This document shows, piece after piece, positions 49,701 through 62,577 of a DNA stretch of 64,000 nucleotides. Origin of the DNA: Anaeramoeba flamelloides (lineage: Eukaryota; Metamonada; Anaeramoebidae). The notes below the pieces were generated by a model. It worked only from the letters and a program-made list of their open reading frames with translations. It ran no database searches and had not been told where the DNA came from. The stretch is from contig JANTQA010000047.1 in NCBI GenBank assembly GCA_027625915.1, positions 10,416,001 to 10,480,000 of the forward strand, in the 5' to 3' direction. A program made the position numbers and the translations under genes. Every line of letters starts with the position of its first letter. Positions within the stretch are counted from its first letter, which is position 1.

Positions 49701-52700
49701 TTAAACCTAATAAAAATAAAAACAATGAGATCTAAAGAATTATGAAAAATTAAATATTTGGGTATTTACTTGTATAAAATTTCACATTTATTTTATAATT
49801 TAAAAAAATCTAAAAAAATACATAAAAACCGCAAAAAAAAAAAATAATTCTCTGAATAATAGTTTTAATTATATTTTTTAAATTTTTTATATTAAATCCT
49901 TGACTTATGGTTTAGAAATATAGAATGATGAAATAAAAACTATAAATTATTCTGATTCATAAATGAATTCATTTATTACTGAAATATGCACAATCAATAG
50001 AAAGGTGACAATTTTTTATCTACATAACGGAATTTTAAATTGAAAATATAGTAATTTCAATTAATAAAAAAAAATAAATTCAAAAATAAATTAAAAATTT
50101 TATCTCTTCCTTATTGGTAAAAATTAATAAAAGTTAATCAATGAAAAAAATAATAAAATCAACTGGTGTTCAAAAGATTTTTTTACTAAAAAAAGAAAGA
50201 TATAAATCTATATAATGAGTTGTTGAATTCCATAAGTTGAAAGTGTTTTTATGTTTTCAATATTTAAAAGAATTTTGTAAAATCAAAGATTTACTTTATT
50301 TCTTTGAATTCTGAAAAAGATAGGCACTTTTTTTTTTTTTTGATTTTAAAAATAAAAAGAACATTAAGTTGGGGTTACTTTTTATTTTTAAAATTTAAAA
50401 AAGCACAGCCGTTTTTTTTTTTTTTCTTGAGTGTTCTATTTATTTGGAATTAGTTTGATTTTCTATTTATAGAATGTTTAAAAAAAAAAAAAAATATCTT
50501 TTTCACAATTTTAAATAGAATTATTTAGCTCTTTTCTTAATAAATTAGGATTTATTTGCTTGTTGAGAAAAAAACTAAATGACAATTATTTGTCATGGAA
50601 ATATTAATAAAAGTTCTTAGTGCTTAAATACATAGAAACTTTGTAAAAAAAATAATTTTTAACAATTGCATAATCCTTTATATACATCAGAAATTTTTAT
50701 TCCCTTTTTTGCGAACAAAAAGAAAATCAATAGTTTAAAATTCGATCATTGTTTAAAATACAAAAAAAATGTATCTTTGTTTAATTTATAATTCAAAAAA
50801 GCATTGAATAATAAAATAAATAGTCAAAATCTAGCAAAAAAAATAAATAAAAAAAAAAAAAAAAAAGCACAGACAAAATTTCTATCTACGTTGTTTTTTA
50901 TTGTATTATTATGGGAGTCTGGATAACTATTGGATTGTTATTTTTTGATCAATGAGTTTTTGTAAAAAAAACATAATAGATTATTAAATTCTAAGAAAAA
51001 AATTCAAATTCTTTCTTAAAATTCCTCGTTAAAATTTAACAAAAAATTTGTTAAAAAAAACACATCTGATGATATATTTAAAATTAAACACTATTCAAAA
51101 AATATTGTATATAGTTACAAAAGTTGAAAGAATGTCAATACTACATTTTTCTTTTGAAGTTGGTAATATTTTTATCTTTTAACATTCTTTTATTTTATGT
51201 GTTTTTTGTGTTTTTGTTTCTTTTTTCCTAATTATTTAATCTTTTTTGTCAGATTTGGGAAATTTTTTTTATTAAATAATTAGGATTTCTATTAGAGTTG
51301 AGTTATCAAAATTAAATTAACTAAAATAAGATTGACTGGTGATATCAAACTTTTTGTTCGATTAACAATTGTTGGTAGAATTTCAACAACTTCACCATAA
51401 TAATTTTTTGTTCTTTAACATTTCATCATTTTGGACACACTGGTTTTCATTTTTTTAGTTTTATATTGTTTTCTTTTATTTGGATTAAAATTTATACTTA
51501 TTAAAACATTCATAGGATGAATCTCAAATGAGATTTAATATTAAGTTATGAAAAAAAAAAAAAAAAAATTGAAAAATTAATTTTAAAACACTTCTTATGT
51601 CTGTAGTTGGGTGTATATCTAGGCGTTCTTTGGATTATGATAAATGAATCTAATCACTCCAATTATTCTTCTTAATAGATTAAATATTTCCAATATTTAA
51701 CCATTAAAAATAAAAATAAACTACAAAAAAATATTTGTTTATACTATTTTAGAAAAATTATTAGGGTTTAAAATTCTTATAATGACTGTGACTATTTAAA
51801 TACTATTGTAATTGGGATACATAAATTCGATCCACTTCAAAATTCTATCTCTTCAGGGATAAGCGCCCAACTCTAAGTTCTTAACAATAGATCTGTAAAT
51901 GAAAAAAAAATGAAAATTTTTGTTTCCGATTTTTTAATTTTGAATATGTCCAAAATTTTGGAATGGGGTTTATAGCCGATACAATTATTAAATAGCGATA
52001 ATAATTATATTTTCATAATTTAATTATTATTTCGATATGATAATTTCAGGATTTTAAAAGGGTTATTGTAAATTGAACAACGAAATTGCCAAAAGAGCTT
52101 TTTATTTAAAATAATCAAAAAAAAAAAAAAAAAAAAAAACACATTTAAAATTATAAAAAAAAGAATTATAGATTATTTTTAGCTTAATTTAGTATTATAA
52201 ATTATATTAAATAAATTATCAATGCTTCAATTATTTTAAATTTTTTAGGAAAAGATTTTTTAAAATTATAAAATATCTATTTGAAAATTTTTTTTTAGGT
52301 GAATTTTTTTTAGCGTTTTTCAAGAATATTTTTTTTAATATTGGGTATTATTTTTTTGATTAATTTTAACAAGTTTAATGTTTATAAATAGAATGAAAAA
52401 AGATAAATATTTTATCTCAATTTTGTGTGTAAAAATTTGTTTTTTAGCATTTTTTTTTTTTTTTTTGAATATATTCCTAAAAAATAAATAAAAATTCTGG
52501 AAATAATTCAAAAAAAAGTAAGTAAGAAAGAAAGAAAGAAAAACAAAATAAAGTCAGTTCTACTTTTAAGATACAAATTTTCAACTCAAAATTAAGGCAC
52601 TAAAATATCTCAAATTGAGGCAAAGTTTTTTGAAATTTTTTTACACAAATTATTTTACTAGAATCTGAATTTTGAGCCTTTATTTGAGATTTTTCTTCTA

Positions 52701-53345
52701 CCTTAAATTTTAATTTGTAAGTTTTTGTCTTAAAGGTGGAAATAACTGTAATAAAAGAATATAGACCTGATAATTATTATTTTATAATTTTATTTTTTTT
52801 TTTTTTTTGATAATGATAGATATATGAATTTTTTTTAATTTTTTGATGTATCTCAGAAATTACCAAAATTAAAATTTATTCTTCTTTCTCCTGAATAATC
52901 TTTTTATTAATTAAATTTTCTTCATAATTTTTTTTTAATTAGATATTATCGAAATTCACATGGATATCTTTTTGTTTATGACATTACAAATTATCAAAGT
53001 TTTGATGAAATTGCAAGTTGGCAAGAAGATGTTTTTAATAATTGTAAGCCCAAAGTGCAATTTATATTAATTGGTAATAAAAAAGATAAGGAAGATTATA
53101 GGAAAGTAAGTATTGAAATAGCCAAAAAATATGCAAAAGAAAACAATATGTCATTTCTTGAAACTTCTGCTAAAGATAACATCAATGTAGGGAAGGCATT
53201 TCTTCAAGTTCTTGAGCAATGTGTTGAAAATAATGTTTTTGAGGTATTTGAAGCAACAAATGATAGAAAACGTGTGGTAAAAAGTTGTGGTTTGATTGTA
53301 AATGGGGTAGATGAAAAAAATAATGATAGTGGGAAATGTTGTTAA
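46784..53345 (+). CDS. Rab-like small GTPase, 4 exons with a 5.7-kb last intron
   Basis: Exons are 46784-46881, 47000-47096, 47210-47250 and 52943-53345; phases agree, for 212 residues. Ras-superfamily motifs are in order: P-loop GNSGVGKTS (18-26), switch I threonine before YGVEFETK (42-43), DTGGQE (66-71), NKKD (124-127) and ETSAK (152-156). The protein ends GKCC, a double-cysteine geranylgeranylation signal typical of Rabs, so it should act on membranes in vesicle traffic. The usual Rab DTAGQE has Gly in place of Ala here, and the residue before it is Cys rather than Trp. I cannot name the subfamily. The last intron (47251-52942) holds a LINE fragment, a MITE and foldback repeats. Donors are GTTTGA, GTAAGT and GTTTGT. 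Confidence 0.9.
48470..49110. repeat. Foldback repeat family F1, copy 3, in the Rab-like last intron
   Basis: Includes tandem AAGTGTCATCAAGTTA words at the left. GTTTTCTATTTTATTTGTGA and AAGTGTTCTTGGTTTTTT units follow, then complementary AATAAACAGAATTCCCAAGA. A second border region (48980-49095) contains TAGTGCCGTCAAGTGCC and two AATTCTGGAAAAC words. Confidence 0.6.
49237..50010 (+). mobile_element. Decayed LINE (non-LTR retrotransposon) reverse transcriptase fragment
   Basis: Ordered reverse-transcriptase landmarks can be read on the plus strand: motif A FIIMIDMTK around 49375-49404, a motif-B-like QVDLIYPISFF near 49520-49552, motif C MLVDDLILI near 49605-49631, then KYLGIYL near 49753 and a LINE-style SLTYGLEI near 49899. 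The catalytic motif is VDD rather than the usual ADD. The pieces lie in different frames and are interrupted by stops, so it is inactive. No endonuclease or 3' end is recognisable. It lies in the sense orientation inside the last intron of the Rab-like gene. The exact clade is not determinable by eye. Confidence 0.7.
50270..50560. repeat. Foldback repeat family F1, copy 4 (diverged)
   Basis: Contains TTTCTTTGAATTCTGAAAAA, TTCTATTTATTTGG and TTTGATTTTCTATTTATAGA in the family order. It is shorter and more diverged than the other copies. Confidence 0.45.
52551..52748. mobile_element. TA-site palindromic MITE, copy 4 (diverged)
   Basis: 198 bp between TA dinucleotides. Ends AAGTCAGTTCTACTTTTAAG and CTTAAAGGTGGAAATAACTG. 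Middle TCTCAAATTGAGGCAAAG and TTTATTTGAGATTTTTC. It is more mutated than the copies at 13384 and 39388, so it is probably older. It ends about 195 bp before the last exon of the Rab-like gene. Confidence 0.75.
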
Positions 53346-56300
53346 GTGGGTAATAATATATGTATATATGTGTATGTGTATGTATGTAAACTCATATTTT
53401 ATTATTATTTTAATATTAATTTATTAATAAAGTTTTCATAATTAAATTGATCTAAATTTTTTTCAAAATAAATAATGCAAAACATATCTTTATTTATTTA
53501 TTTTTTTTTTTTTTTTTTTTGGAAATTAAATTAAAATACAAAATACAAATTATGTAAAATCAAACACTGTGCTTATTTAGGCTTTATTATATTTTCTTAT
53601 AGAATATACAAGTAAACTTAATTCGGTATGCTATTTCATTACCACAGTTTAATATGACACAGTTTTCTCTAAATAGTATTTATTTCTTAAGAATACTTTT
53701 CTCAAGATCTTATGAAGTTGAAAAAAAAATAAGGGTCGAGTCATTACAGTTAAAAATAATTTTCTGAAATGGAAAAAAAAAAAATTTAATTTTTATGGGT
53801 GCCTAAAAACAACTAAAACTAACCAACCTGTGAAGTTTGATCAGATCTCCAAAAGTAACAATCAAAAAGTGGTACATTATTAGAAAAAAACACGAAAGAG
53901 TGAAACTCAATTTCAGATGAGAATGAGTTGTGAATATATAATTTTGAAAACAACTGTGTTCTTTTTAGAGTGTCACTTTCTGTGTGCTTTTTAAGATCTC
54001 AAAGATTTTTTTTTCATTTTTTCATTTCTCAAATAAGTTATTATTTTCATAGGAATTTTACAAAACCCTTACTTTTTCAAATGTATAGTGATATAATCTA
54101 ACTATAAAATAGATTAAATCCTTTTAAATTGATTTGGTGATTAAAGAAAAGAATTTGTATTAAATTGAGGAAATTTTAACCTTAGGAAATTTCAAAAAAG
54201 TCAAAAATAATTTTTGTTTCAAAAATTGATTTTTTATTATTGAGAGTTCTTTTTAATAACTTTTATTAAATTTTAATTTTTTTACAATTAAGATTGGGTT
54301 GAATTTTTTTTAGATTCATGATCCTTTTAATCTTTTTACGTTTTAAATTTAATTGTTTGTCAATGAATCACAATGAAAAAATTTTTTCTATAAATCGAAT
54401 TTTTTCATTCAAAGAAAGCTTTTGAAAATTTTATTTTTTAATTTAATTTTTTACCAATAGAGCACCTTTCAAAATTTTCATTTGCTATTTAAATTTTGTA
54501 AATAAAATAAGTGCAATTTCACAATACCCTTTTTTGGTTTCAAGTCTGTCCTTGTATCTGAGGTAAATTCACGGTAAATTTTCGTACCTTAATGAATATA
54601 TTTAATTACTAATAAAATAATATTTTGTCTTCTGTTTTTTTAAAATAAATGTTTTTCAAGTTGTTATTAAAAAATATAAAATAATATTGTTAAGGTATAT
54701 CCATTTAAAATATTCACATTTCTTCTTGAGTTTTTTATTGCAATTTTTTCACCATTTGATAATTATTCAAAATACTTCTTTTCAATTTTTACTAATTTAC
54801 AAATTCACTGTGATTTTTTTTATAATAAAAAATATTAATGAACCTTTTGAGATAATCACCAGATTGGCTGTTATCATATAAATTCTGTTTATTTGTAAAA
54901 AAGAATATTGACATATACAAATATCATTTTTGAAATTGTTATTTAGTTTATTTTCAAAATAAAATATGATCTTGTGCAATATCAAAAATTTATTAAAAAA
55001 TACCCATCTTACTTTTTCTAATGAATGTACGAACAAATTTCTTCTCATTTGATATAATATTAAAAAAAAAAAGATTATTATTTCTAATTTCATTTATGAT
55101 AACCTCTCCATTTAGGTTTTTTTGTTATTTTTTTCTCATTGGTTTACATTTGGGAAATCTGATAAATTGAAAAAAAGAAAAAATTGAAATTTGTTTGTTG
55201 AAATTTAGCAAGCAAAAACTCAAAAATATTAAATGTACATCGTTTAATGTTTATTACCATAGAAATAAATTTATTTGGTTAATTTTTAAATATACAGGTA
55301 AATTAACATACCAATTGTTATTTTTTTATTTCTTTTTATATAAAAGTAGATTTTTTGATTACTTTTTTAAACACTTAAAAACTCATTTAAAACCGGTTTG
55401 ATTAATTCGGATTTGTTTTATATCAATTTTTAAAAAAATGAAAAGAAAAAAAAAAAAAATCTCTTAGGGTACTGAAGTTGGGTATGTTTTTTAAAATTAT
55501 TTTATGAAACCCCAACAATTCATAAATTTTGCTAAAATACCTTTTCATATGATTTTCAAAAGTCGTTATTTTCCTCATTGTCCAACACCAGTCTAAAAAT
55601 CTGTAAAAATATGAAATATATTCATTTTTTCAGTCTAAAATTTCAAATTTATCGGAATCGCTCATACATTTCAAAAAAAAAAAAAAAAAATCGGCCAAAC
55701 AAATAGTAAAGCATATTTTTTCATAAAACACAGCAATAACAAAATTGATAAAAATTTACTTGAAATAAATCCCATAAAAGCCCAAAATAACTTTTGAGTC
55801 TTTTATTAAATCCTTTGATAAAATTAAAAATTGCTAATGATGAGTTAATAGAAAAAAATAAGATTTACTTGAAACTTTTTTTAAGCCAATATTTAGATCG
55901 AGTAATTTACTTTGGTATTTGAATTTATTTTTTAATTTTAAAAAGTTGAAGAAGATTTTGAGAAAAATGAATTCTATAAACATTTATATATGAAAAATGG
56001 TGGCTCATGAAGTTTTGTTATTTTATAATATATAAATTCGATTATAGAAACATCTTTTCTGAGAAAAATGCATACTAAGCCCAAATAGGCCCAGTGTCTA
56101 CTGGTACTTTTTGAAACAAACTATTTTTCAAAACAAAGGGTACACCTGAAAAATCACCAATGCTGTTAAATTTAATTGTTAACAAGATAATTGCTTATTG
56201 GTGATTCATCATTTTAATTATTCATTTTTTTCATTTTTTGTTTTTTTATTTATAGATATCGGACAGTTCGAAAATAAAAATAACAAGATAAGAAGAAAAA

Positions 56301-57204
56301 AATTTGGAAATAATATGTCAGTATAAAAAATGAAACAGTTTAAGTTTGATTTTGAATGGGTTAGATATAAAAATTTTGAAAGATCATTATTGGATTGATG
56401 AATGGAACAAAGAAAAAAGTAAAAATTAAAAAACACAATTCAAACAAAATAACTAGATGAATTGCGGCTTTATATTGAATATTAGACTTTAAAGAACAAA
56501 AGTTTGACATCTAAAGAGTTATCAATAACCTGTAAAGAACTTTTTCCCAATTTACCTTGTTCAATCGTTTTTATTGATTATATATATTTTTTTCTTTACA
56601 ATTTATAAAACAAGATTTCTCTTTTCAAATAAAAGATCACATCAATTTATAAAATAATTAATTTTAAATTTTATTGTTTTATTGATGAGTTTTAAATATT
56701 CAGTTGAGTGTTTTTATATGTTTTAAAGAGTATCTTATATTTTAGAACGATACTACAATTAATTTTATTCAATTATGAAGTATTCTTGAAAATTTCTGTT
56801 ACCTTTTATTATAAAAGAGTTTATCTCTAATTAATATTTCGAATGAAATATTCTATTTTGACAATTCATCACAATTCTCTCAATTCAAAATACATTTTAA
56901 TAATCCCATCAATTTAATTCAAAAAAAATTTTCAAAAAATTTTCAACCTTAAATTTCATTTGGGTTTCCAAAAATCATTTAAAAAAGTAGAGCTTTAAAT
57001 TAAAAAAATAACAGGTAAAAAAAATAAAAATTGGTCTCTTAATTTATTATAATTATGATATATATATTTTTTTTTAAAAAAAATATTAATCTCTCATAAA
57101 CAATATATTAATTGTTTTTTTAGGTTGTTGAGCAATCGAAGATAAGATTATTATTAAAAAAAAATAAAAAAGAAAATAAATAGAAAAAAAGAAAAAATTT
57201 AAAT
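53346..57204. other. Intergenic between the Rab-like and Rh genes (convergent 3' ends)
   Basis: The two genes converge here. The stretch holds repeat R1 copy 2 (56100-56825). Otherwise it has only AT-rich sequence with T-runs and no recognised gene. A T-run at 53504 and A/T-rich words after 53400 may serve 3' processing, but I cannot assign a signal. Confidence 0.55.
56100..56825. repeat. Dispersed repeat R1, copy 2
   Basis: The counterpart of 34280-35045 in the same orientation, sharing GAAACAGTTTAAGTTT, TATTGGATTGATGAATGGAA, AAAGAGTTATCAATAA and TTATTGATTATATATATTTT-type blocks. It ends about 380 bp past the Rh channel stop codon. Confidence 0.75.
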
Positions 57205-60200
57205 TTAATCTGAACTTGAATTATGATTTGAACTTGAATTGTGATGTGAACTGGAATTATGATGTGAACTTGAATTATGATGTGAACTGGATGATTTTGA
57301 TGAAGACTTATCATTATTATTTGAACTCGATGATTTTATTGAAGAATTGTTATTTTCCGAACTTGAGAAATTCTTTTCTGATTTATCGCTATCATTATTA
57401 TCAGAATTGGGAATTAATTCTTTATCAGAGTTAGATTCAGATTCAGATTCGGATTCAGATTGTGATTTAATAATCTCGTCATCAATATTTTTGAAATGTT
57501 TTTTGTTCATTTGATTTTCAACAATTCCTTCTTCCCAATATTCTTGATCATTAAATGGCGTGTTTGCATTATCTTTCATTAATCTTATAATAAGGCCTGT
57601 AATAAGCCCTCCACCAAGTGCCATTCCTAAGGTAATGAATAATGATTTAACTTGTGCAACTGGTTGGTCATCGCCTTTACTGAAAATTGAATCATATGCG
57701 CCATTATATAAACTGTGATCGTTCTTTGCAGCTGATGCAGCAATGATTGAAACAATACCTCCAATAAGCCCTTTTAAAATTTTAATATGAAAGAAAAAAT
57801 GTAAAAAAAAATAATAAAAATAAATTTACGAGATAAATATTATTTCAATATAATTTTTTTTTTTATTTCAATGTTAACTAAATTATTTGGGATTTTATTA
57901 TTAAAGTTATTTGGGATAAATTATTGACACTTTGAATTTTTTGAAAAAAAAAATATTAAAGACGAATACAAAATCTAAGTAAATTTTTGAAATTTCCGTT
58001 TTAATTATTTTTTTTTTTTTTTGAATATTTTGAAGAAATTAGAAACCAATTTTTCTTGTTTTTTAGATTATTAAGTTGTTGAGAGAGATCAGAATGGTGA
58101 AAATTTAAAAAGATTGGTTTTAAATTCTCATTTTTAATTTTATTTCATTTAATAAAAGATTAATTATTATTTTTTGGGTGTTAGTTGTGCCGAGTTATCA
58201 AAAAATTTGTATTTGAAATCACTATTTTTTAAATGAAAAAAAGTTTGTTTAACTAAATCAACTTTTTAAAACAAGAAAAATAATTTAAAAATTAAGAGTG
58301 TGTATTATTAATTAAAAAAAAAAATGATAAATATTAGTTATTTCTATTTTTTGAAATTCTAAATGTTTTACAAGATGACTAAAAAAAAAAAAATTTCTTA
58401 AAATTTACTCTTTATATTTTGATATAAAAAGTTTTTTTCTATAGAATTGCCTAGCCTATGAAAATAATTGTAAAATCTGGATATCTGAATTAAAAAAAAA
58501 ATAATATTTCTAATCTATTAAAAGATATTAATATTCTTAATATAAACCCCAATTCAAAATTTTTAACACACCAAAATTCGATTTGTGAAAAAATAAACTT
58601 ATTTAATCACTTCTCGAAGATTTACCAAATTAGAACAATTCACTAATTGAAATGTTAACACCTTTTTATAAATTACAATACTCACAAAACAATAAATAAA
58701 TAATTATCAATACAAATAAATCATGGGTGTGTTAAAAATTTTGGAGAGAGCAAAACAAAAAAATACATTAGTAAATTTGTTGAAATTCTATTAGGATTGT
58801 TGATCGATCAAAGGTTAGATACTACCAACTAATTTTATTTGAGTTCTTCTATTTGGAACAACTCAACTTTAACATAATATAAACCTTGTAGAAAAATTTT
58901 GATCCAACGAAAACAAATTACGTAATTCAAACAATGAAATAAAAACAAAAACTAAAAGAGGAAAAAATGATTTTCATATTTTTCAAAAATCAAAATTATC
59001 TCCAATTTCAATGAAATTGTATTATTGTGATTGTTTGGAACGTTTTAGCTGTGTGGAAAATTTTGAATTTTAGTTTAATTAAAAAAAAAAAAGATTCAAC
59101 TTGTTTATTATCCCTAGTGGGTAATAAAACAAATTTTTGAGTCTTTAATAAAATTCCTAATTTTTTATTTAGGAATTCAGTAAGTGCCGTAGAATGCCTA
59201 GGTTTTCTTGAGGTTTTATGTTTTATTTGTGAAGTGTTCTAGGTTTTTTTCAATTATTATTTTTATTTAGAAAATCAATATATTGTTATATCACAATAAA
59301 AATAAAAAAAAGCTTCAGGTACTTTTCTTGAGTTTCAGTTTTTGTTTAAAAAATCAATTGATTTTCTGGTCAAAACTGAAAATCGAGAAAATCTAACATT
59401 AAACAGAATGGAATTAAGTATTGAATTCTATATATATATCTATATATATATATAAATCATTTGTTTGGAAAAACTCTTTTTAAATTTTTCTATTGATTAA
59501 TATTGGTTGATTTAGATTTTGATAAACAAAATTGTTTGATAAACCTTTCTATTTCGGGATTTGTATATATCCAAAGTATAAATCTCTGATTTTATTTTAT
59601 TTTTTTTTTTTTATTGTTCTCACATTTTTAGCTTTTTCATATTTTTTCTTCAAACTTTAACAATTAACGAATTAAATAAATAAATAAATGATAATTTTAT
59701 TTTGTGACTATAAGCTTTAAAAACGGTAATGAGATCTTTTATCTGGAATTTTTTAGTTTAAAAATCTGTAATTTTCAATTTTTGGATATTTGTAAGGCTT
59801 TAAACCTCAGCAGTATTGAAGAAATTAAAATCGTAATAAAAATTTAAAAGTTATTTTTCTTTGTGGTAATAAAATTCTTCACAGTTTATTAATAAATTTT
59901 GTTTTGTTTTGTTTTGTTTTCTCAATTTTGAAATTAATTAGTGCAAAAACCATTTGGATTTCTGAATCTCAAAATCAGAAGTCATAGATGTTGCAGAATA
60001 AATAATTTTTAAAAAGCAAAATCATAAAAATTAAATTTTGTTTGTAAACAAAAGTTAAAAATTACAATTATCCAAAGTCCTTTTTTTTGGGTTTTTCTGG
60101 ATGATTTATTTGTTGACTATAAAAAGTTTTTGGCTGGAAAGTAGTTTATTTTTCTCTGAAATGAAAATGGGTTGTTTGTGTAAAAATAATTCATCAAATA

Positions 60201-62273
60201 CTCTTAAGGATAAAATTTAGCTCTGAAATATTTTGTTTATATGCGTTTGATGGATATTTTGAGTGTTTTTTAAACAAAAAAGGTATTTGAAAAAAAAATA
60301 AAAAATATATTAATTTAAAAAAGTATTGTTCGCTTCGCTTGGTTGAATAAAAATTGAATCAAAAATGATAAATGTATTTGAAAGAAAAATTCCTTTTTCT
60401 TGTTTCAGATTTTAAAAAGAAATAAAAGCAGGGTTGTTGATGTCAAAATAATTCATCAAATACTTGAAAAAAAAATAAAAAATGAGAGGTGAAATCTAAT
60501 TGAAAGGAATGAGAATTTTTCTTGAATGGGATGTTAAAAAAGACATTTGAAATTTAATCAAAAATTAAAGGAAAAGAATTTCAAACCTGGTATTCCATGT
60601 AAATTGTGAACTCCACAAGTGTCTTGGATTCCTAAGTGTTTTCTTAAGAAAGGCGTTAATTTGTTAAAACCAAAAGTTGAAATAGCACCTGCCAATGATC
60701 CTACACCCATAGCACCTACTGGTGTGATATACAAATTTGCACTTGAACCAACAGCAACTCCTCCTATTTTAATATTAATTTGTATAAAAAAAAAAAAAAT
60801 TCATTTCAAATTTAAGGTGAAAAATTTCGAGTTGATATTACACAAAGCCAAAAAAAAAAAAAAATAAAATTCTTTGAGTACAACAATTTTAAAACAGTGA
60901 GGATGAGACAAGTTTTTAAAAGTGTTGCTCAAAATGTTTGATTAACCCTTCGAAGCCTTATGAGTAAATCTTTTTTTATAAAAAGTAAAATGCTGTTTTA
61001 AAAAGTAACTTAAAAATTGTTTCAAAGAGTGAACAAACAGTCTTGGTTTTACACTTGTTATAACTCTTGACTCTCAAAATTTTAAAAGGGATGTTTTAAA
61101 AAAAATTTAGTATCAAATATCAAAAAACAAAAAATCATACCTGCTAAAGTTGCATTTTGAATATCAACTGCATTGAATTTTCCTTTATTCAAAAGAGCGG
61201 ACATCAAAAAGGAAAAAACACAAGAACCGCAAAGGGATAAAACAGTGTTAATAATAACTCTAAATCTGTTTCCAGGTGTACCCAAAGCGCCATTGAAACT
61301 AGGCCAAAATAACCAAAGGAAGATTGTTCCAAATAATGAAAAGAGATCTGAGGTTTTTGTTGATCCATCTTCTGGGTGTTCTTCAGGGAAATTCTTGAGC
61401 TTTGGTGTCAGTATCCATGTTAAACCAATTCCAAAATATGCTCCAAAGGTATGGATGATAAGTGATCCGCCAATGTCAATTAATTCAATATTTAAAACAT
61501 TGATATAAATATTTAAGCCTTTGCATTTGTTCCATAATTTTCGAAATTTAAGGTTGAGAAACAGAGATGGAAAAAAAAAAAGAAAGAAAAAAAAAATTTA
61601 ATAATTTTGGATGATGAAGTGAAAATTTTTAAGAAGTAAAAAAAAATTCGAGACGACGAAGAAGTTGTAGTGAATTTTGTTTAAGTCGATTTAAAAGAAA
61701 TTAGGATTGGAAAAATAAAATTAAAAAACGTTGAATAAAAATGAAAAGAAAAAAAAAAAAAAAAATAAAGAAAGAAAGAGCAAATAATTTACCGTAAAAA
61801 ATAATTTCAAAAAATGCAACCATAAGTAATTGGAAAGGTGTTGTTCTTCCCAAAACTGCACCAAAGGTGATCATGACTGCGGCTGCACCAAACATTCCTT
61901 CAATTAAAGAATGTAAAGTGACTTTATAATAGGTAAATTCGTCGTCGTTTGTTTGGATGAAAAAAGCATTGATGATCATGACCCATTGAACGCAAAAGCC
62001 TGTTAATAGGAAAGTATAGCCAACAGCTGATTTGCCATAGAATTTCAAAAAGGCCATTAAGTACCCAAAGCCGATAATGACCATAACAGCAACGTCTGAA
62101 TAATATGAATAGTAATAATCAACTCGGTGATCCCAGTCATGCTCTTCGGTTTCATCAAAAGACTCATCATACCTAAACCATACGCCAACAATAATAAGCA
62201 TAAAGATTTGTAAGACTACTAAGAGGGTTACAAATGCCTTTTGGTGTCCATCAGATTCCCAGTTTTTTCCCAT
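57205..62273 (-). CDS. Rh-type ammonium channel/transporter, 4 exons
   Basis: Exons are 62273-61793, 61518-61141, 60763-60587 and 57770-57205; each junction is phase 1, for 533 residues. It belongs to the Amt/Rh family of ammonia/ammonium channels in the plasma membrane. It follows the Rh subfamily (RhBG/RhCG) closely: GGSLIIHTFGAYFG with pore His183, IQNATLAGGVAVGSSANLY, and IQDTCGVHNLHGIPG with pore His342. The twin histidines are thus kept, and about 11-12 hydrophobic helices can be seen. The N-terminal extracellular loop is acidic and tyrosine-rich. After about residue 415 there is a long cytoplasmic tail with an SESESESES run (about 449-458) and SSSHHN repeats to the end. Introns are 274, 377 and 2816 nt; the last has a GTTTGA donor. 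Confidence 0.92.
59180..59405. repeat. Foldback repeat family F1, copy 5, in the Rh last intron
   Basis: Left side TAGAATGCCTAGGTTTTCTT then GTTTTATTTGTGAAGTGTTC; right side AAAACTGAAAATCGAGAAAA. It is the same design as the copies at 462 and 48470, only shorter. Confidence 0.55.
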
Positions 62274-62577
62274 TTTATTTCAGAAAACGGTTAGAGATTC
62301 AAGGTTGGAATTATAGAAAAAAATGAATTTGCCCCTTTTTTATTCTTTATTTTTTACTTTCTTTTCTAATAGATGATTTGAAAATTTTGTTTGGTTAAGT
62401 AGATGGTCAGAGAACGATTTGGTTACTGTTTTTTGTTTCGAAATATGAAGTACTTTACTTGAATTTTTTCTGGGCATCTTTACTTTTTTTCTGTTATTGT
62501 TCTCCCTTTCTGATTTTTTTTTTAAAATCTTCTCTCTTTTTTGAAGAGCAACACTAAAATGGGCAATTTAAAATATA

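Noticed and set aside
54687-55401. Several short hydrophobic open frames on both strands
   Set aside because: Phe/Ile/Lys-only composition typical of chance frames in AT-rich DNA; no splice-compatible partners.
61173-61508. Plus-strand open frame over Rh exon 2
   Set aside because: An antisense shadow of a strongly conserved Rh exon.
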